Below are positions 8,724 to 17,612 of a stretch of 64,000 bases of DNA, one piece after another. The notes beneath the pieces are model-generated. The model saw nothing but the letters and a program-made list of their open reading frames with translations, made no database searches and was not told the DNA's origin. Positions within the stretch are counted from its first letter, which is position 1; every line of letters begins with the position of its first letter. A program made the translations under genes and the position numbers. The stretch comes from Hymenobacter volaticus (lineage in GTDB: Bacteria; Bacteroidota; Bacteroidia; Cytophagales; Hymenobacteraceae). The stretch covers positions 1,775,501-1,839,500 of the forward strand of contig NZ_CP095061.1 of the NCBI RefSeq assembly GCF_022921055.1, read 5' to 3'.

Positions 8724-9413
8724 ATGCTTTCTCGGGTCTTCTTGCTGAGCAGCCTGCTTCTGCTCGGAAAAAATTTTACCGCTGCCGCCCAAACGTCTGC
8801 GCCAGTTGAATCCGTAGCACCGGTTGCTTCTGGTGAAACCGCCACAACATCTAGGCCAGTCCTCTTCAAGCTAGGCACGGGATTAATTCGCGGAGCTGAG
8901 TTTAGCGGCTATGCCGGGGTAACAGTGCCCTTCGCAATTGGTGCGGAGTACGCAGTGAAGCCAGGTTGGAATGTTTACGTAAACGCAGTCCCAGGCATCA
9001 ATGCAGGAGGCAGACAAAATTCATTTGACAGGTACAAGTATGTATACTTACGCACGGTAACTGCTGATCTTGGTGTGCGGCGCTATTACAACCAAGAAAA
9101 GCGGCGGCAGAAAGGACGGTCTACTGGTCCGTTCAATGGTAATTATGTGGCTTTGCAATCAAGCAGTGTTTGGTACAATAGCTGGTACTATAATAGAGGC
9201 TTGCAGTATGATTACAGCACCTTAACTGCTCTCTGGGGAATGCAGCGGCGACTCGGAGGCCACGGATTGGTAGATGCCTATGCCGGGGGAGGTATCGCCA
9301 ACGATCGACAGCTTTATCATGAATTAATAGGTAATACTTACAGCTATAAGTACAAACGTTTCCCACCAAGACTGGATCTGGAGCTTGGAGTGAAATTAAG
9401 TCTAGTATTTTAA
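8724..9413 (+). CDS. outer-membrane beta-barrel-like secreted protein
   Basis: This 229-residue protein has a clear signal peptide (basic start, LLSSLLLLG, cleavage near AAAQT). The mature part alternates short strands rich in Tyr, Gly and Trp (FSGYAGVTVPFAIGAEYAV, WNVYVNAVPGI, VYLRTVTADLGVRRYY, LVDAYAGGGIAN) and ends LDLELGVKLSLVF with a terminal Phe, a hallmark of Bam-inserted outer-membrane barrels. It probably forms an 8-strand barrel of unknown role. A strong terminator follows within 15 bases, so it is monocistronic. I do not recognise a named family. Confidence 0.65.
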   Translation: MLSRVFLLSSLLLLGKNFTAAAQTSAPVESVAPVASGETATTSRPVLFKLGTGLIRGAEFSGYAGVTVPFAIGAEYAVKPGWNVYVNAVPGINAGGRQNSFDRYKYVYLRTVTADLGVRRYYNQEKRRQKGRSTGPFNGNYVALQSSSVWYNSWYYNRGLQYDYSTLTALWGMQRRLGGHGLVDAYAGGGIANDRQLYHELIGNTYSYKYKRFPPRLDLELGVKLSLVF

Positions 9414-9423
9414 TCAGTATTGA

Positions 9424-9465
9424 CCCAAAAAAGCCCCCTCTTTGTATAAGAGGGGCTTTTTTGGG
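9424..9465 (+). terminator. intrinsic terminator
   Basis: Long hairpin with stem CCCAAAAAAGCCCC paired to GGGGCTTTTTTGGG. A-tract and T-tract flank the GC core on both sides, so it can work in both directions, between this barrel gene and the convergent aldo/keto reductase. Confidence 0.85.
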
Positions 9466-9614
9466 TGTATTATTAATTATCTTAACCTGAGAATCAGGTC
9501 AAAGACGGTTCATGTTAACACAATCAGAGTGCTCCTCTGTTATAAATAGTACTAGATTGCCTTACAACTGACAGGAGTCTATCTATATCGAATCCGTAGG
9601 CACACTACTAGTCT

Positions 9615-10640
9615 TTACACCGGCAGCGGATTGAGCTGAGGTAAGTTGCGCTGGTGCCAATAGGGGTAGATGGGTGGCGTGTCGCTGGCTTTGTCGAGGC
9701 GGGCTACTTGCTCGGGTGTGAGGTTCCAGCCTACTGCGCCTAGGTTTTCGCGTAGCTGTTCTTCGTTTCGGGCGCCAAACACCAGGCTCGTGACGGTGGG
9801 GCGTTGCAGCAGCCAGTTGAGCGCCACCTGCGCCACCGACTTATTGGTTTCGGCCGCTAATTCGTCGAGTACGTCTACGATGTTGTATTGCAGTTCTTCC
9901 GGCACGTCGGGGCCTTGGCCGCCGCCTTGCTGCAAACGGCTGCTGGCTGGTATAGGCTGGCCCCGCCGCACTTTACCGCTGAGGCGCCCACTTGCCAGTG
10001 GCGACCATACAACCGCTCCCACGCCCTGATCCAGTGCCAGTGGCATCAACTCCCACTCATATTCGCGGTTGATGAGCGAGTAGTACACTTGATGCGCGAT
10101 GTAGCGTGCCCACCCATAGCGCTCCGACACCGAGAGTGACTTCATGAGGTGCCAACCCGAAAAGTTGGAGCAGGCGATATACCGTACTTTGCCACTCTGC
10201 ACCAAGTCGTCGAGTGCCCGTAGCGTTTCCTGAACCGGGGTGCGCCCATCAAATCCGTGCAGATAATACACGTCGATGTAATCGGTTTGCAGGCGGCGTA
10301 GGCTGTCCTCGCAGGCTTTGACTAGGTGTAGGCGCGAAGAACCGAAGTCGTTGGGGCCTTCACCCATCGGGAAAGTGGCTTTGGTGCCAATTAACACCTC
10401 TTGACGGCGGCCATTTAGCGCCTCCCCAAAAATTTCTTCGGCCATGCCCTGCGAGTAGACGTTGGCCGTGTCGAAGAAGTTGACGCCTGCTTCCAAGCAA
10501 ATATCCAGCAGGCGGCGCGCCTCGGCTACATCAGTACTGCCCCAGGCTTTGAAAAACTCGTTGCCGCCCCCGAAAGTGGCCGTGCCGAAGCTCAGGACGG
10601 GTACGTGCAGTCCCGATGCTCCTAGTTGTCTGTATTCCAT
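9615..10640 (-). CDS. aldo/keto reductase
   Basis: This 341-residue NADPH-dependent TIM-barrel oxidoreductase carries the AKR signatures: MEYRQLGASGLHVPVLSFGT at the start, NFFDTANVYSQGMAEEIFG (catalytic Asp and Tyr, about residues 54-72), VLIGTKATF (catalytic Lys near 84) and DVYYLHGFD (catalytic His near 125). The C-terminal VTSLVFGARNEEQLRENLGA contacts the cofactor 2'-phosphate in relatives. Length and motifs match the YajO/PdxI-like subgroup. Substrates in this group are usually small aldehydes or ketones and cannot be inferred here. It is monocistronic and convergent with the barrel gene. Confidence 0.9.
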   Translation of the reverse strand: MEYRQLGASGLHVPVLSFGTATFGGGNEFFKAWGSTDVAEARRLLDICLEAGVNFFDTANVYSQGMAEEIFGEALNGRRQEVLIGTKATFPMGEGPNDFGSSRLHLVKACEDSLRRLQTDYIDVYYLHGFDGRTPVQETLRALDDLVQSGKVRYIACSNFSGWHLMKSLSVSERYGWARYIAHQVYYSLINREYEWELMPLALDQGVGAVVWSPLASGRLSGKVRRGQPIPASSRLQQGGGQGPDVPEELQYNIVDVLDELAAETNKSVAQVALNWLLQRPTVTSLVFGARNEEQLRENLGAVGWNLTPEQVARLDKASDTPPIYPYWHQRNLPQLNPLPV

Positions 10641-10824
10641 GATCTGTCTTGAAGTAGAAGGACAATGGATGCAAGAACAGCTAAGTAGGCACTTGGTTGC
10701 AGGCTGAACAGGAAGGTCAGGCCTTATTCTAGTGGCTTTTGATGGCAGAACCGTGACAAGCCACTGATCGGAGGGAGGTACTTACGCAGCCCGCCCTGTG
10801 CGTATCTGTCGAGGCTATGCGAGT

Positions 10825-13326
10825 TTAGCTGCCGCCTTCGCCTTTTTTCTGGTCGTCGTTGCGGATGCTCTTGCGGGGACGGGCCGGGTCGGAGCTGGTA
10901 GCGCCAAATTGGTAGTTGAAGCTAAGGCGAATAGCGCGATTGTAAGCATAGGTGTCGCTGCGGAGGGAGTAGCTGTCCGGTACAGCCAAGTCGGCGCGGA
11001 AGAGAATGGTGCGGGAAAACGGATTTTCCAGATTGAGTGTAAGGCTGCCTTTCTTCTCGAACAATTCCTTCTTCACCGACAGGGTGTGCGTCTGGAAGCC
11101 ATTCCCATTCCCTTGCAGGAATATCCGCCGCGAGTTCACGTACATCGAAGCCTGGAAACTGTAGCCGTGCTCGAACGTCCAGGCCGATGACAAGTTGCCA
11201 TTGTACATCAGGCCCCGGTTGCCGACGTTGAGCAGCGGACTTTTCACTGTCAGGTAGAAGGCGTTAACGGTAGCATTAAGTGTCCACTTTGGGTTAGGCT
11301 TCGTGGAGCCCGTCACGCTCAGCCCGTAGGTGGAACGGCGCGCGACGTTCTGAAACGTGTTGTAGAGTACGCTGGTGTTGGTGGTATCGTCGGGGAAAAT
11401 ATCACGGGCAGGCAGCGTAGTAGAAACGTTTTGGATGGCGTTGTTGGTTTGCCGCCAGTAACCCGACAAGTTCAGGGTGCTGCTTTTGTGGCTGGTGCTG
11501 TAGCCAAGCTCGTACGCATCGGTTAGCTCAGCGCGCAGATTAGGATTGCCGGAGGAAGCCGAACGGCCGTTGTTTACATTCAGATAAGGGTTGAGCAGCC
11601 AGATTGAGGGCCGCTGAATGCGCCGGGTATAGCTGACTTTCAGTTTCTGCGCAGTGTTGGCGCCGAAATCTCGCGAGAAAAGCAGGTTCGGAATAATGTT
11701 GGTGTATTGCTGCCGCACGCTGGCTTCAGTGCTTACAAAGTCGCCGGTTACGCGAGTGTGCTCCACCCGAGTTCCAGCCTTGAAACTGTACACTTTGCGC
11801 AGACTAAAGCCATATGACAGGTAGCCCGCGTACACATCCTGGTTGTAATCGAACTGATTGGAGCGGGAAGGGACTAACACCAAGCCCCGGCCATCGAGGC
11901 TATCGGCTTCAATAACATAATCGCTGCCCGCCGTGCGCAGAATAGCTTTGCTGCCTACTTCCAGCAAGCCGGTGCTATCAGTGGGTTGGGCGTAATCTAC
12001 CTGGAGGGTTAGCTCTCGGTTGCGGCTGGTATTCACGTTGGTTTCGCGGTAATCGATGCCTTCGCCGCGGGTTTGGTCTAGAAAATACGCTTGCCGACCA
12101 ACGCTTGTGCTTAGCAAACCAAGCACGCTCAGTTCTTGCCGCGGCCGCTTGCCGGTGTGCGTGTACCCGGCATTCACGTCCACGCTCGGAAAGCGGTTGT
12201 TGGCGTACGGCCACTCGATGTCGCGGCGGTATACCTCGTCGAGTACGCCCGGAGCCAAGTAGGAAGAAGCAACCGTGCGGGTGCCGCGGTAGCGAAACAA
12301 CTCGGTATTAGCGCCAAGCGTGAGCACGTCTTTCTCGGTGAGGTCGTAGTCGAGATTCAGACGACCAGTAAGACCTTGGTTGTAGTTACGGGTAAAGGTG
12401 CGCTGGTTGAGTTCGGCAAACTCGGCGGGCGCCAGCACGTCGGTCCGTCTGATAACGCTGCGGTAGCGGTTGTAGTAAGCCGCCAGCCCTAGCTCCGAAG
12501 TTACGGCCAACTTGCCGCGACGGCTGTTGAGGCTGGTATTGAGGCTGTTGTTCATATTGCCCACAGTGCCTGTAAAAGAGCCCGTAGTGCCCGAAGCGGC
12601 ATTCTTTTTCAGGATGATGTTGATGATGCCGCCCGAGCCTTCGGCATCATACTTAGCCGAAGGGCTAGTAATAACTTCCACCGATTTCACTTGATCGGCG
12701 GGCAGGCGGCGCAGGGCGTCGGCAATATTGTTGGCGAGCATGCCGCTGGGTTTGCCATTGATAAGCACCCGCACGCTGGTTGAGCCGCGCAATTCCGGGT
12801 TGCCATCGGGGTCTAGGCTGAGCATCGGCACTTTCTTAAGGAGGTCGGCGGTGGTACCCCCCGTGTTGCTTTGGTCTTTTTCGGCGTTGTAGACCAGGCG
12901 GTCGGCCTTGTTTTCGATAAGCTCCCGCTCTCCAGTCACTTTCACTTCGCCGAGCTGCTGCGCAGTAGGCAACAGCAAGATGGTTTCCAGCTTCGGTGCG
13001 CCACTACTTCCCACCTGAATATGCTCCACGACCTTGGTTTCGAACCCAACGAAGGTGATAGAAAGCTTGTACTCGCCGGCAACTACTTTCGAGAACGAGA
13101 ACTTTCCTCCCGTATCGCACACGCTGCTGGCCACCACAACCCCCGACACCTGGTTGAGCAAGGCCACGGTAGCAAACTCAACAGGCTGCTTGCTAGTAGC
13201 ATGAAGGACGGTACCTGTCAGGTGCCCTTGACTGGTCGCATTAGAAGCAGCGCTAGGCGCTTGGCTTTGGCCTAGGAGCGGCTGGCGGAGGACCAGCAGT
13301 GCTATAATAGGTAGCAAGTATTTCAT
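10825..13326 (-). CDS. outer-membrane beta-barrel/TonB-dependent receptor with CarboxypepD_reg-like domain
   Basis: This is an 833-residue outer-membrane protein. After the signal peptide (MKYLLPIIALLVLRQPLLGQ) comes a carboxypeptidase-regulatory-like beta-sandwich (GHLTGTVLHATSKQPVEFAT to EHIQV, about residues 35-115). A TonB plug follows (ADLLKKVPMLSLDPDGNPEL, SVRVLINGKPSG, VKSVEVITSPSAKYDAEGSG), then a large barrel of the OMP_b-brl_3 type ending RLSFNYQFG. I chose the ATG at 13324-13326 because it starts the signal peptide; an upstream in-frame start would add 43 residues lacking sense. The terminal strand is followed by a basic tail. The cargo is unknown. It probably takes up a metal chelate, peptide or glycan fragment with TonB-ExbBD. 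Confidence 0.85.
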   Translation of the reverse strand: MKYLLPIIALLVLRQPLLGQSQAPSAASNATSQGHLTGTVLHATSKQPVEFATVALLNQVSGVVVASSVCDTGGKFSFSKVVAGEYKLSITFVGFETKVVEHIQVGSSGAPKLETILLLPTAQQLGEVKVTGERELIENKADRLVYNAEKDQSNTGGTTADLLKKVPMLSLDPDGNPELRGSTSVRVLINGKPSGMLANNIADALRRLPADQVKSVEVITSPSAKYDAEGSGGIINIILKKNAASGTTGSFTGTVGNMNNSLNTSLNSRRGKLAVTSELGLAAYYNRYRSVIRRTDVLAPAEFAELNQRTFTRNYNQGLTGRLNLDYDLTEKDVLTLGANTELFRYRGTRTVASSYLAPGVLDEVYRRDIEWPYANNRFPSVDVNAGYTHTGKRPRQELSVLGLLSTSVGRQAYFLDQTRGEGIDYRETNVNTSRNRELTLQVDYAQPTDSTGLLEVGSKAILRTAGSDYVIEADSLDGRGLVLVPSRSNQFDYNQDVYAGYLSYGFSLRKVYSFKAGTRVEHTRVTGDFVSTEASVRQQYTNIIPNLLFSRDFGANTAQKLKVSYTRRIQRPSIWLLNPYLNVNNGRSASSGNPNLRAELTDAYELGYSTSHKSSTLNLSGYWRQTNNAIQNVSTTLPARDIFPDDTTNTSVLYNTFQNVARRSTYGLSVTGSTKPNPKWTLNATVNAFYLTVKSPLLNVGNRGLMYNGNLSSAWTFEHGYSFQASMYVNSRRIFLQGNGNGFQTHTLSVKKELFEKKGSLTLNLENPFSRTILFRADLAVPDSYSLRSDTYAYNRAIRLSFNYQFGATSSDPARPRKSIRNDDQKKGEGGS

Positions 13327-13921
13327 AATGAATGCTTTGTCGATTTTTGGCGGCTTCAGAAAGGGCACGCGGATGAGCTGCTGCCAGCAGCAGAGCAGGC
13401 AGAGAGGGAAGACCAGTAGCAGGGAAAGCGGCTTTAAGCCCGCGCAAGACAGCAACCAAAAAGCCCTGTATGGCTACTTAGCTTGCTCATAGAAACAATG
13501 GTGTACACCAGCGGTGTGGAGTTGCTTGCAGGAAATCGAATTAGGTGGTACTTCGATTTGCTGCTGGGTACGGTGCGAGAAGGAGGTGTTTTCCGGAAGT
13601 TGACATGAATACCTCTGCTCATGTCAAACGTTACAGGCAACAGCAAACTTTTTTGTTGCTGTCTCTAAAAAGTAGGCTATAGCCTTCCCTGCGCCCAATT
13701 TCGCTGTGCATCCGCTGCTGCACAAAAGGCTATCCGTGTCAATTCATTCCGCAAACCGGTAAGCTTTTAGCGTAGAGGAAGCGAGGAAACCTGGGGAATA
13801 AGGTTGTCCACGCTTTAGCCTTGAATCGTTCAAAGACAATGCTCCATTAGTTGCTGAACTTGTGATGTATAGTTCCAGACAAGATTAGCCGCTTCTATTC
13901 TTCAACATTCTTGTTCACCCT
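13327..13921. other. intergenic, divergent promoter region
   Basis: About 595 bases between the receptor gene (minus) and the RNA ligase-like gene (plus). Both promoters should lie here. I see no supported gene, RNA or strong hairpin. Confidence 0.4.
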
Positions 13922-14473
13922 ATGCATACGCTTTATTTAGTGGCCGTACTTCCGCCCGAACCAGTGTTCTCGCAAATCTGGGCCCTGAAGCAGGAAGTAC
14001 ACAAAATCACGGGTAGCCGCAACGCCGTGCGCTTGCCGCCGCATATCACGCTGATACCGCCCGTTCGCCAGCCCGACGAGTTTGAAACCAAATGCACAGC
14101 CGCCCTCACCGATTTTGCGGCCACTCAAACAGCATTTGCAGTAGGCCTGCAAGATTTCGCCTGGTTTGGCAACCGTACGCTATTTGTACACGTGAGCGAA
14201 GCTGCGCCCATAAAAGCCTTCCACGCCGCCCTCACCGACTGGTGCGCCACCCATTTACCCGAAGCACCGCGCGAAAAACGGCCGTTCACGCCGCACCTAA
14301 CCTTAGCCACCCGCGACCTGCCCGCCGCACAAGTACCCGAACTGCGTCAGCTTTTTGCGGCGCGTACGTACGCCGCCACCTTCCCAGTGCAAGCCCTCAC
14401 ATTATTCCGGCATGATGGCCGGCAATGGCAGCCACGGGCAACCATTGACCTACCGCAAGGCGCACAATCCTAA
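13922..14473 (+). CDS. 2'-5' RNA ligase / 2H phosphoesterase family protein
   Basis: This 183-residue protein has the two catalytic H-x-[T/S]-x motifs of the 2H superfamily: PPHITLIPPV (about residues 40-49) and TPHLTLATRD (about 120-129). Spacing and total length fit ThpR/LigT-like RNA 2',3'-cyclic phosphodiesterases. Members hydrolyse cyclic phosphodiesters on RNA or nucleotides or seal 2'-5' linkages in vitro; the natural substrate in Bacteroidota is unsettled. It stands alone with the sensor-kinase genes convergent 83 bases downstream. Confidence 0.85.
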   Translation: MHTLYLVAVLPPEPVFSQIWALKQEVHKITGSRNAVRLPPHITLIPPVRQPDEFETKCTAALTDFAATQTAFAVGLQDFAWFGNRTLFVHVSEAAPIKAFHAALTDWCATHLPEAPREKRPFTPHLTLATRDLPAAQVPELRQLFAARTYAATFPVQALTLFRHDGRQWQPRATIDLPQGAQS

Positions 14474-14556
14474 AGCAGTTACCCGTCTTTGATAAGAGGG
14501 GCTGTACCATGCCTACTGCTATTCTAAGAGTAGTAATCTGCTAGATGTCAGGCGTA

Positions 14557-15540
14557 TTAGGCCCGTGTCCTAGTCGTTTCGGGGGTTGTAGGCCGTGGCA
14601 TCCGGGTGGAAGGGGCTACTAATGGCAGGCAAATGGTAAACTCTGTGTATTGCCCTTCTTGACTTTCGACGCTCAGCGTACCGCGGTGGCCCTTCGTGAT
14701 AATGTCGTAACTCAATGAGAGGCCTAAACCTGTCCCTTCACCAGTGGGTTTCGTAGTGAAAAAGGGTTCGAAAATCCGTCCTCGCACGGTGCTCGGAATG
14801 CCATTGCCATTGTCGCGGACCCGAATCAAGACAGACTTCTCGGTTTGCTCGGTCCGTATACTCACTTCTGGCTGGAAGCTTTCTCCTAGCAATCGGCGCT
14901 TCTCCGCTACAGCATAAAAGGCATTGGTGAGCAGGTTTATTAGTACGCGGCTTAAGTCTTGGGGCACCACGCGCAAGGTGGGAAGGTGAGGAGTGAAGTG
15001 CGTAGTCAGGGTAGCGCTAAAATCCTTGTTGACGGCCAGCCAGCCGTGGTGCGCCAAGCGCAAACATTCATTGACAAGCGAATTCAAGTCAGTTTCCTGC
15101 GCCTGTCCACTACTGGCCCGGGAGTGCTCTAGCATTCGCTTCACAATACGGTCGGCACGGCGGCCGTGCTGGCTAATGCTTACCTGACCCTGCGTGAGTT
15201 CCTTAAGCAACTGGTTGATGGTGGTTCTGCCTTCTACCGATAACTCTTCTTTGGCTAGTTCTTCTTGCAATTCGTTTACCAACTCCACGCTCAAATCCGA
15301 GAAGTTGGTAATGAAATTCAATGGGTTTTGCATTTCATGGGCTACGCCAGCCGTCAATTGGCCTAGCGAGGCTAGTTTTTCGTGTTGTACTAACTGAGCC
15401 TGCGTTGCTTGCAACTCCGTGAGGGCCTGATCGAGGTCGTCGCGGTGGGCGGCTATTTGCTGGTTTTTTTCGTTGAGGTGCTGGTTGGTTCGCTGTTTCA
15501 AGAACACGTTGCGTAGCAATAGCCCAGCCAATAAGATCAC
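14557..15540 (-). CDS. sensor histidine kinase, kinase half (separated from TPR half by a frameshift)
   Basis: This frame holds the C-terminal half of a TPR-type sensor kinase. A transmembrane segment comes first (VILLAGLLLRNVFL), then a coiled coil (NEKNQQIAAHRDDLDQAL), HisKA with the phospho-accepting His in AGVAHEMQNPLNFI (about residue 72), and HATPase_c with N-box LINLLTNAFYAVAEK, VRDNGNGIP and GEGTGLGLSLSYDI. No receiver domain is attached. Its apparent start is a GTG overlapping the TGA of the upstream frame in the middle of the membrane helix, which is not a natural start. Restoring one G in the four-G run at 15542-15545 joins the two frames as LLAGLGGVILLAG, a perfect helix. The whole gene would span 14557-16775. 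Confidence 0.8.
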   Translation of the reverse strand: MILLAGLLLRNVFLKQRTNQHLNEKNQQIAAHRDDLDQALTELQATQAQLVQHEKLASLGQLTAGVAHEMQNPLNFITNFSDLSVELVNELQEELAKEELSVEGRTTINQLLKELTQGQVSISQHGRRADRIVKRMLEHSRASSGQAQETDLNSLVNECLRLAHHGWLAVNKDFSATLTTHFTPHLPTLRVVPQDLSRVLINLLTNAFYAVAEKRRLLGESFQPEVSIRTEQTEKSVLIRVRDNGNGIPSTVRGRIFEPFFTTKPTGEGTGLGLSLSYDIITKGHRGTLSVESQEGQYTEFTICLPLVAPSTRMPRPTTPETTRTRA

Positions 15541-16775
15541 GCCCCAAGGCCAGCCAACAAGGCGTAAAGCTGCTGCCGCTGCCGGACAGCTGTTTGGGCC
15601 TGAAGCTGACGGGTTTTGTTGAGCAAAGCAATCTGGGCCCGTTTGCGGTCTAGCTCGTAGCCGTAACGCAAGGCGCTGGTTTTGCGCTGGGTATCTTCCC
15701 CGAAAAGCGTATCGTTGTACGCCATTTGCAGGTTGCGGTAGCGGTAGGCTTGCTTGAAGCTTTGGCGCTTGGCGTAGGCTTCGGCCAGCAATTCACTAGC
15801 GTCCCTGATGTTGCTGTTACTACGTGTTTGTTGGCTTAGCTGTAAGGCGTGATGAGCCAATAAGAGCACGCTATCCGTTTGGTTGGCAAGCAAATAGGCT
15901 TGGGCTAGCATCAATTCCACCAAGGGCAAGTTGTAGTCGTCGTGGGTGGCGCGCACCAACTGGCGGGCCCGTAAGCCGTGAGCTAGTGCTTCGGCTTGGT
16001 TTCCCTGCTGGCCATACACTTGCGCCAAGTTGATTTCATCGGAAATCTCGCCGCTGACGTTGCCTAGTTGTTTGCTAAGGTTCAGAGACTGTTTGTGATA
16101 AGAAAGCGCTTGCGGCCATTTTTCAAGTGTTTGATAGGTGTTGCCCAACCCGTTCAGAGCAATTAATACTGTTTGCGGGTCCTCAAGGCGTTGGGCGTTG
16201 CTTAGCGCAGTTCGGAGCACAGACAGCGCCGCCGCGTAGTCACCTAGCTGGTTGTAAATGTTGCCCATGTTGATTTGCAACCGCGTGCGGGTCAGCAAGT
16301 CACCAGTCCTTTCTGTGAGCGGCAAACCTTTCAAGGCAGAAGATAAAGCTGCTACATAATTGCCTTGCAACAAGTCAATCCAGCTCATTTGCAGCCACAC
16401 TCTAGCCAGCCCTTCTTGATCGGCACGCTTGCCGAATGCGCGCTGAGCGCGCTGGGCGTAACGCCGCGCCACGTCGTAGTTTGTCTGACGCCGGTAGATA
16501 ACACTCAGCGCCAACACGGCCTCGGCTTCGCCATCGCTGTAAGCAAGCTTGCGGGCGAGAGTTAGTGCCTCCTCGTTCAATTGGGTGGCTTGCGGAATAT
16601 CTCCTACTCGTACCGCGTGGGCTAGAGCTAGCAAGCGCTGTACCCGAACCGTATCAGCACGGGGCTGAGTACGTAGCAACAGACGCAAACTGTCGGCGGC
16701 AGTAGGCGCTTGACCAACTGCCAACGGAGGCCACACTGTAAGGCTCATCAGTAGGAAGGCTACTAACTGCTTCAT
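15537..16775 (-). CDS. TPR sensor domain of the split histidine kinase
   Basis: This 412-residue frame starts with a signal peptide (MKQLVAFLLMSLTVWPPLAVGQ) and then has a solenoid of tetratricopeptide repeats from about residue 60 to 330. Recognisable repeats are ALTLARKLAYSDGEAEAVLA, ARRYAQRAQRAFGKRADQEG, ALSSALKGLPLTERTGDLL, ALSVLRTALSNAQRLEDPQT, ALSYHKQSLNLSKQLGN and ALAHGLRARQLVRATHDDYN. A basic linker (ELDRKRAQIALLNKTRQLQA) leads into the start of a membrane helix, where the frame stops at GLGA. Periplasmic TPR sensors fused to HisKA kinases are common in Bacteroidota. The two small genes upstream (16846-17055, 17157-17552) are co-oriented and could be cotranscribed. Confidence 0.8.
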   Translation of the reverse strand: MKQLVAFLLMSLTVWPPLAVGQAPTAADSLRLLLRTQPRADTVRVQRLLALAHAVRVGDIPQATQLNEEALTLARKLAYSDGEAEAVLALSVIYRRQTNYDVARRYAQRAQRAFGKRADQEGLARVWLQMSWIDLLQGNYVAALSSALKGLPLTERTGDLLTRTRLQINMGNIYNQLGDYAAALSVLRTALSNAQRLEDPQTVLIALNGLGNTYQTLEKWPQALSYHKQSLNLSKQLGNVSGEISDEINLAQVYGQQGNQAEALAHGLRARQLVRATHDDYNLPLVELMLAQAYLLANQTDSVLLLAHHALQLSQQTRSNSNIRDASELLAEAYAKRQSFKQAYRYRNLQMAYNDTLFGEDTQRKTSALRYGYELDRKRAQIALLNKTRQLQAQTAVRQRQQLYALLAGLGA

Positions 16776-16845
16776 GCAGGCGGACGCTAAAAGTGGGGAT
16801 GTAGCAGCCTATGCTAAGGAGCAGATTGGATAAGCCGCCGGACTA

Positions 16846-17055
16846 TTACTCGTCGGTAGGTTCTGCTGAAATATTAGCTTGCTCTACACTATCGAAGGGA
16901 GGATTATGCAGCACCCCTCCATTCATCGTGATTGGGCCTGCCTCAGACTCTTCTTGGCTTGGTGCATCCGAAGCTGGTTGGGCTAAGTCAGATGCATCCA
17001 GATTCGAATCGTGAATGCTTGAAGCGTTTGTTTTAGGAAACGAGGATGTTGCCAT
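16846..17055 (-). CDS. small acidic protein with GGVLHNPPF motif
   Basis: This 69-residue protein is rich in Ser, Asp, Glu and Ala with no hydrophobic core, signal peptide or membrane segment: it looks unstructured, like a precursor peptide. Near the C-terminus it carries MNGGVLHNPPF (residues 44-54), followed by a 15-residue acidic tail. The same GGVxHNPP core ends the protein encoded just upstream (17157-17552), but the codons differ at almost every position, so the similarity is kept at the protein level. I do not recognise the family. It lies 70 bases upstream of the TPR sensor gene in the same direction and 101 bases after the other small gene. Confidence 0.55.
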   Translation of the reverse strand: MATSSFPKTNASSIHDSNLDASDLAQPASDAPSQEESEAGPITMNGGVLHNPPFDSVEQANISAEPTDE

Positions 17056-17156
17056 CGTGATGGTATATTATGCCGGTTTGTATTAGGAGACAACGCGTTC
17101 AGAGGTGTTTGCATGTCTACTGATTGTCAAAAGCTGTAGACAATGCGTGCCGAATA

Positions 17157-17552
17157 TTAATAAGGCGGATTATGAATTACGCCGCCCTTCCTTGCAATTA
17201 GTCTTTTGCTAGTGAATCTAAATTCAGCTAACCGGATAGTAGAATCTATTGGCTCATCGTCTTTGATAGCGATGATCTTAACGTCATGCGGTTTTCCGGC
17301 CACTTTGTCTTCAGATAGCAGATTGTATATAGTATCAACGTCTTCCTTCCTTTTTACATCAACGAAAGTAACCTCATCGGTTGACGGCCTATCACTCTTA
17401 ATGACATAGAGCAGTTCTTGGCCGCCTTCCAATTGAAAAACAGCTACAGGTGGTCCTGATGGCTCAGGTTTCTGCCCCAGTTTTACGCTGAAAGCGTCGA
17501 CGTAATCTTGCCATTCATCTGATGCTACAGGAAATTTGATAACTGAGGCCAT
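17157..17552 (-). CDS. hypothetical protein ending in GGVIHNPPY
   Basis: This protein of 131 residues (start at the ATG 17550-17552; an earlier in-frame ATG at 17612 would add 20 hydrophobic, AT-rich residues) has no recognisable fold name. It begins MASVIKFPVASDEWQDYVDA and seems to be a small alpha/beta protein with several predicted strands (VAVFQLEGGQELLYVI, EVTFVDV, VKIIAIKDDE, IRLAEFRF). It ends exactly with RKGGVIHNPPY, the motif shared with the 69-residue neighbour. Base composition is more AT-rich than the kinase downstream. A C-terminal motif placed after a folded domain could be a processing or modification site or a recognition tag; that is speculation. Confidence 0.55.
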   Translation of the reverse strand: MASVIKFPVASDEWQDYVDAFSVKLGQKPEPSGPPVAVFQLEGGQELLYVIKSDRPSTDEVTFVDVKRKEDVDTIYNLLSEDKVAGKPHDVKIIAIKDDEPIDSTIRLAEFRFTSKRLIARKGGVIHNPPY

Positions 17553-17612
17553 AGTTAGAGCATAAGTAATAATTATGAATATTAATGTATACTTATTTAA
17601 AGAATAATGCAA

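Noticed and set aside
15537..15545. Programmed -1 frameshift in the sensor kinase
   Set aside because: The site (CTT GGG GCG TGA) does not provide a slippery heptamer with good re-pairing, and the same one-base loss pattern occurs at four other places; an assembly error is simpler.
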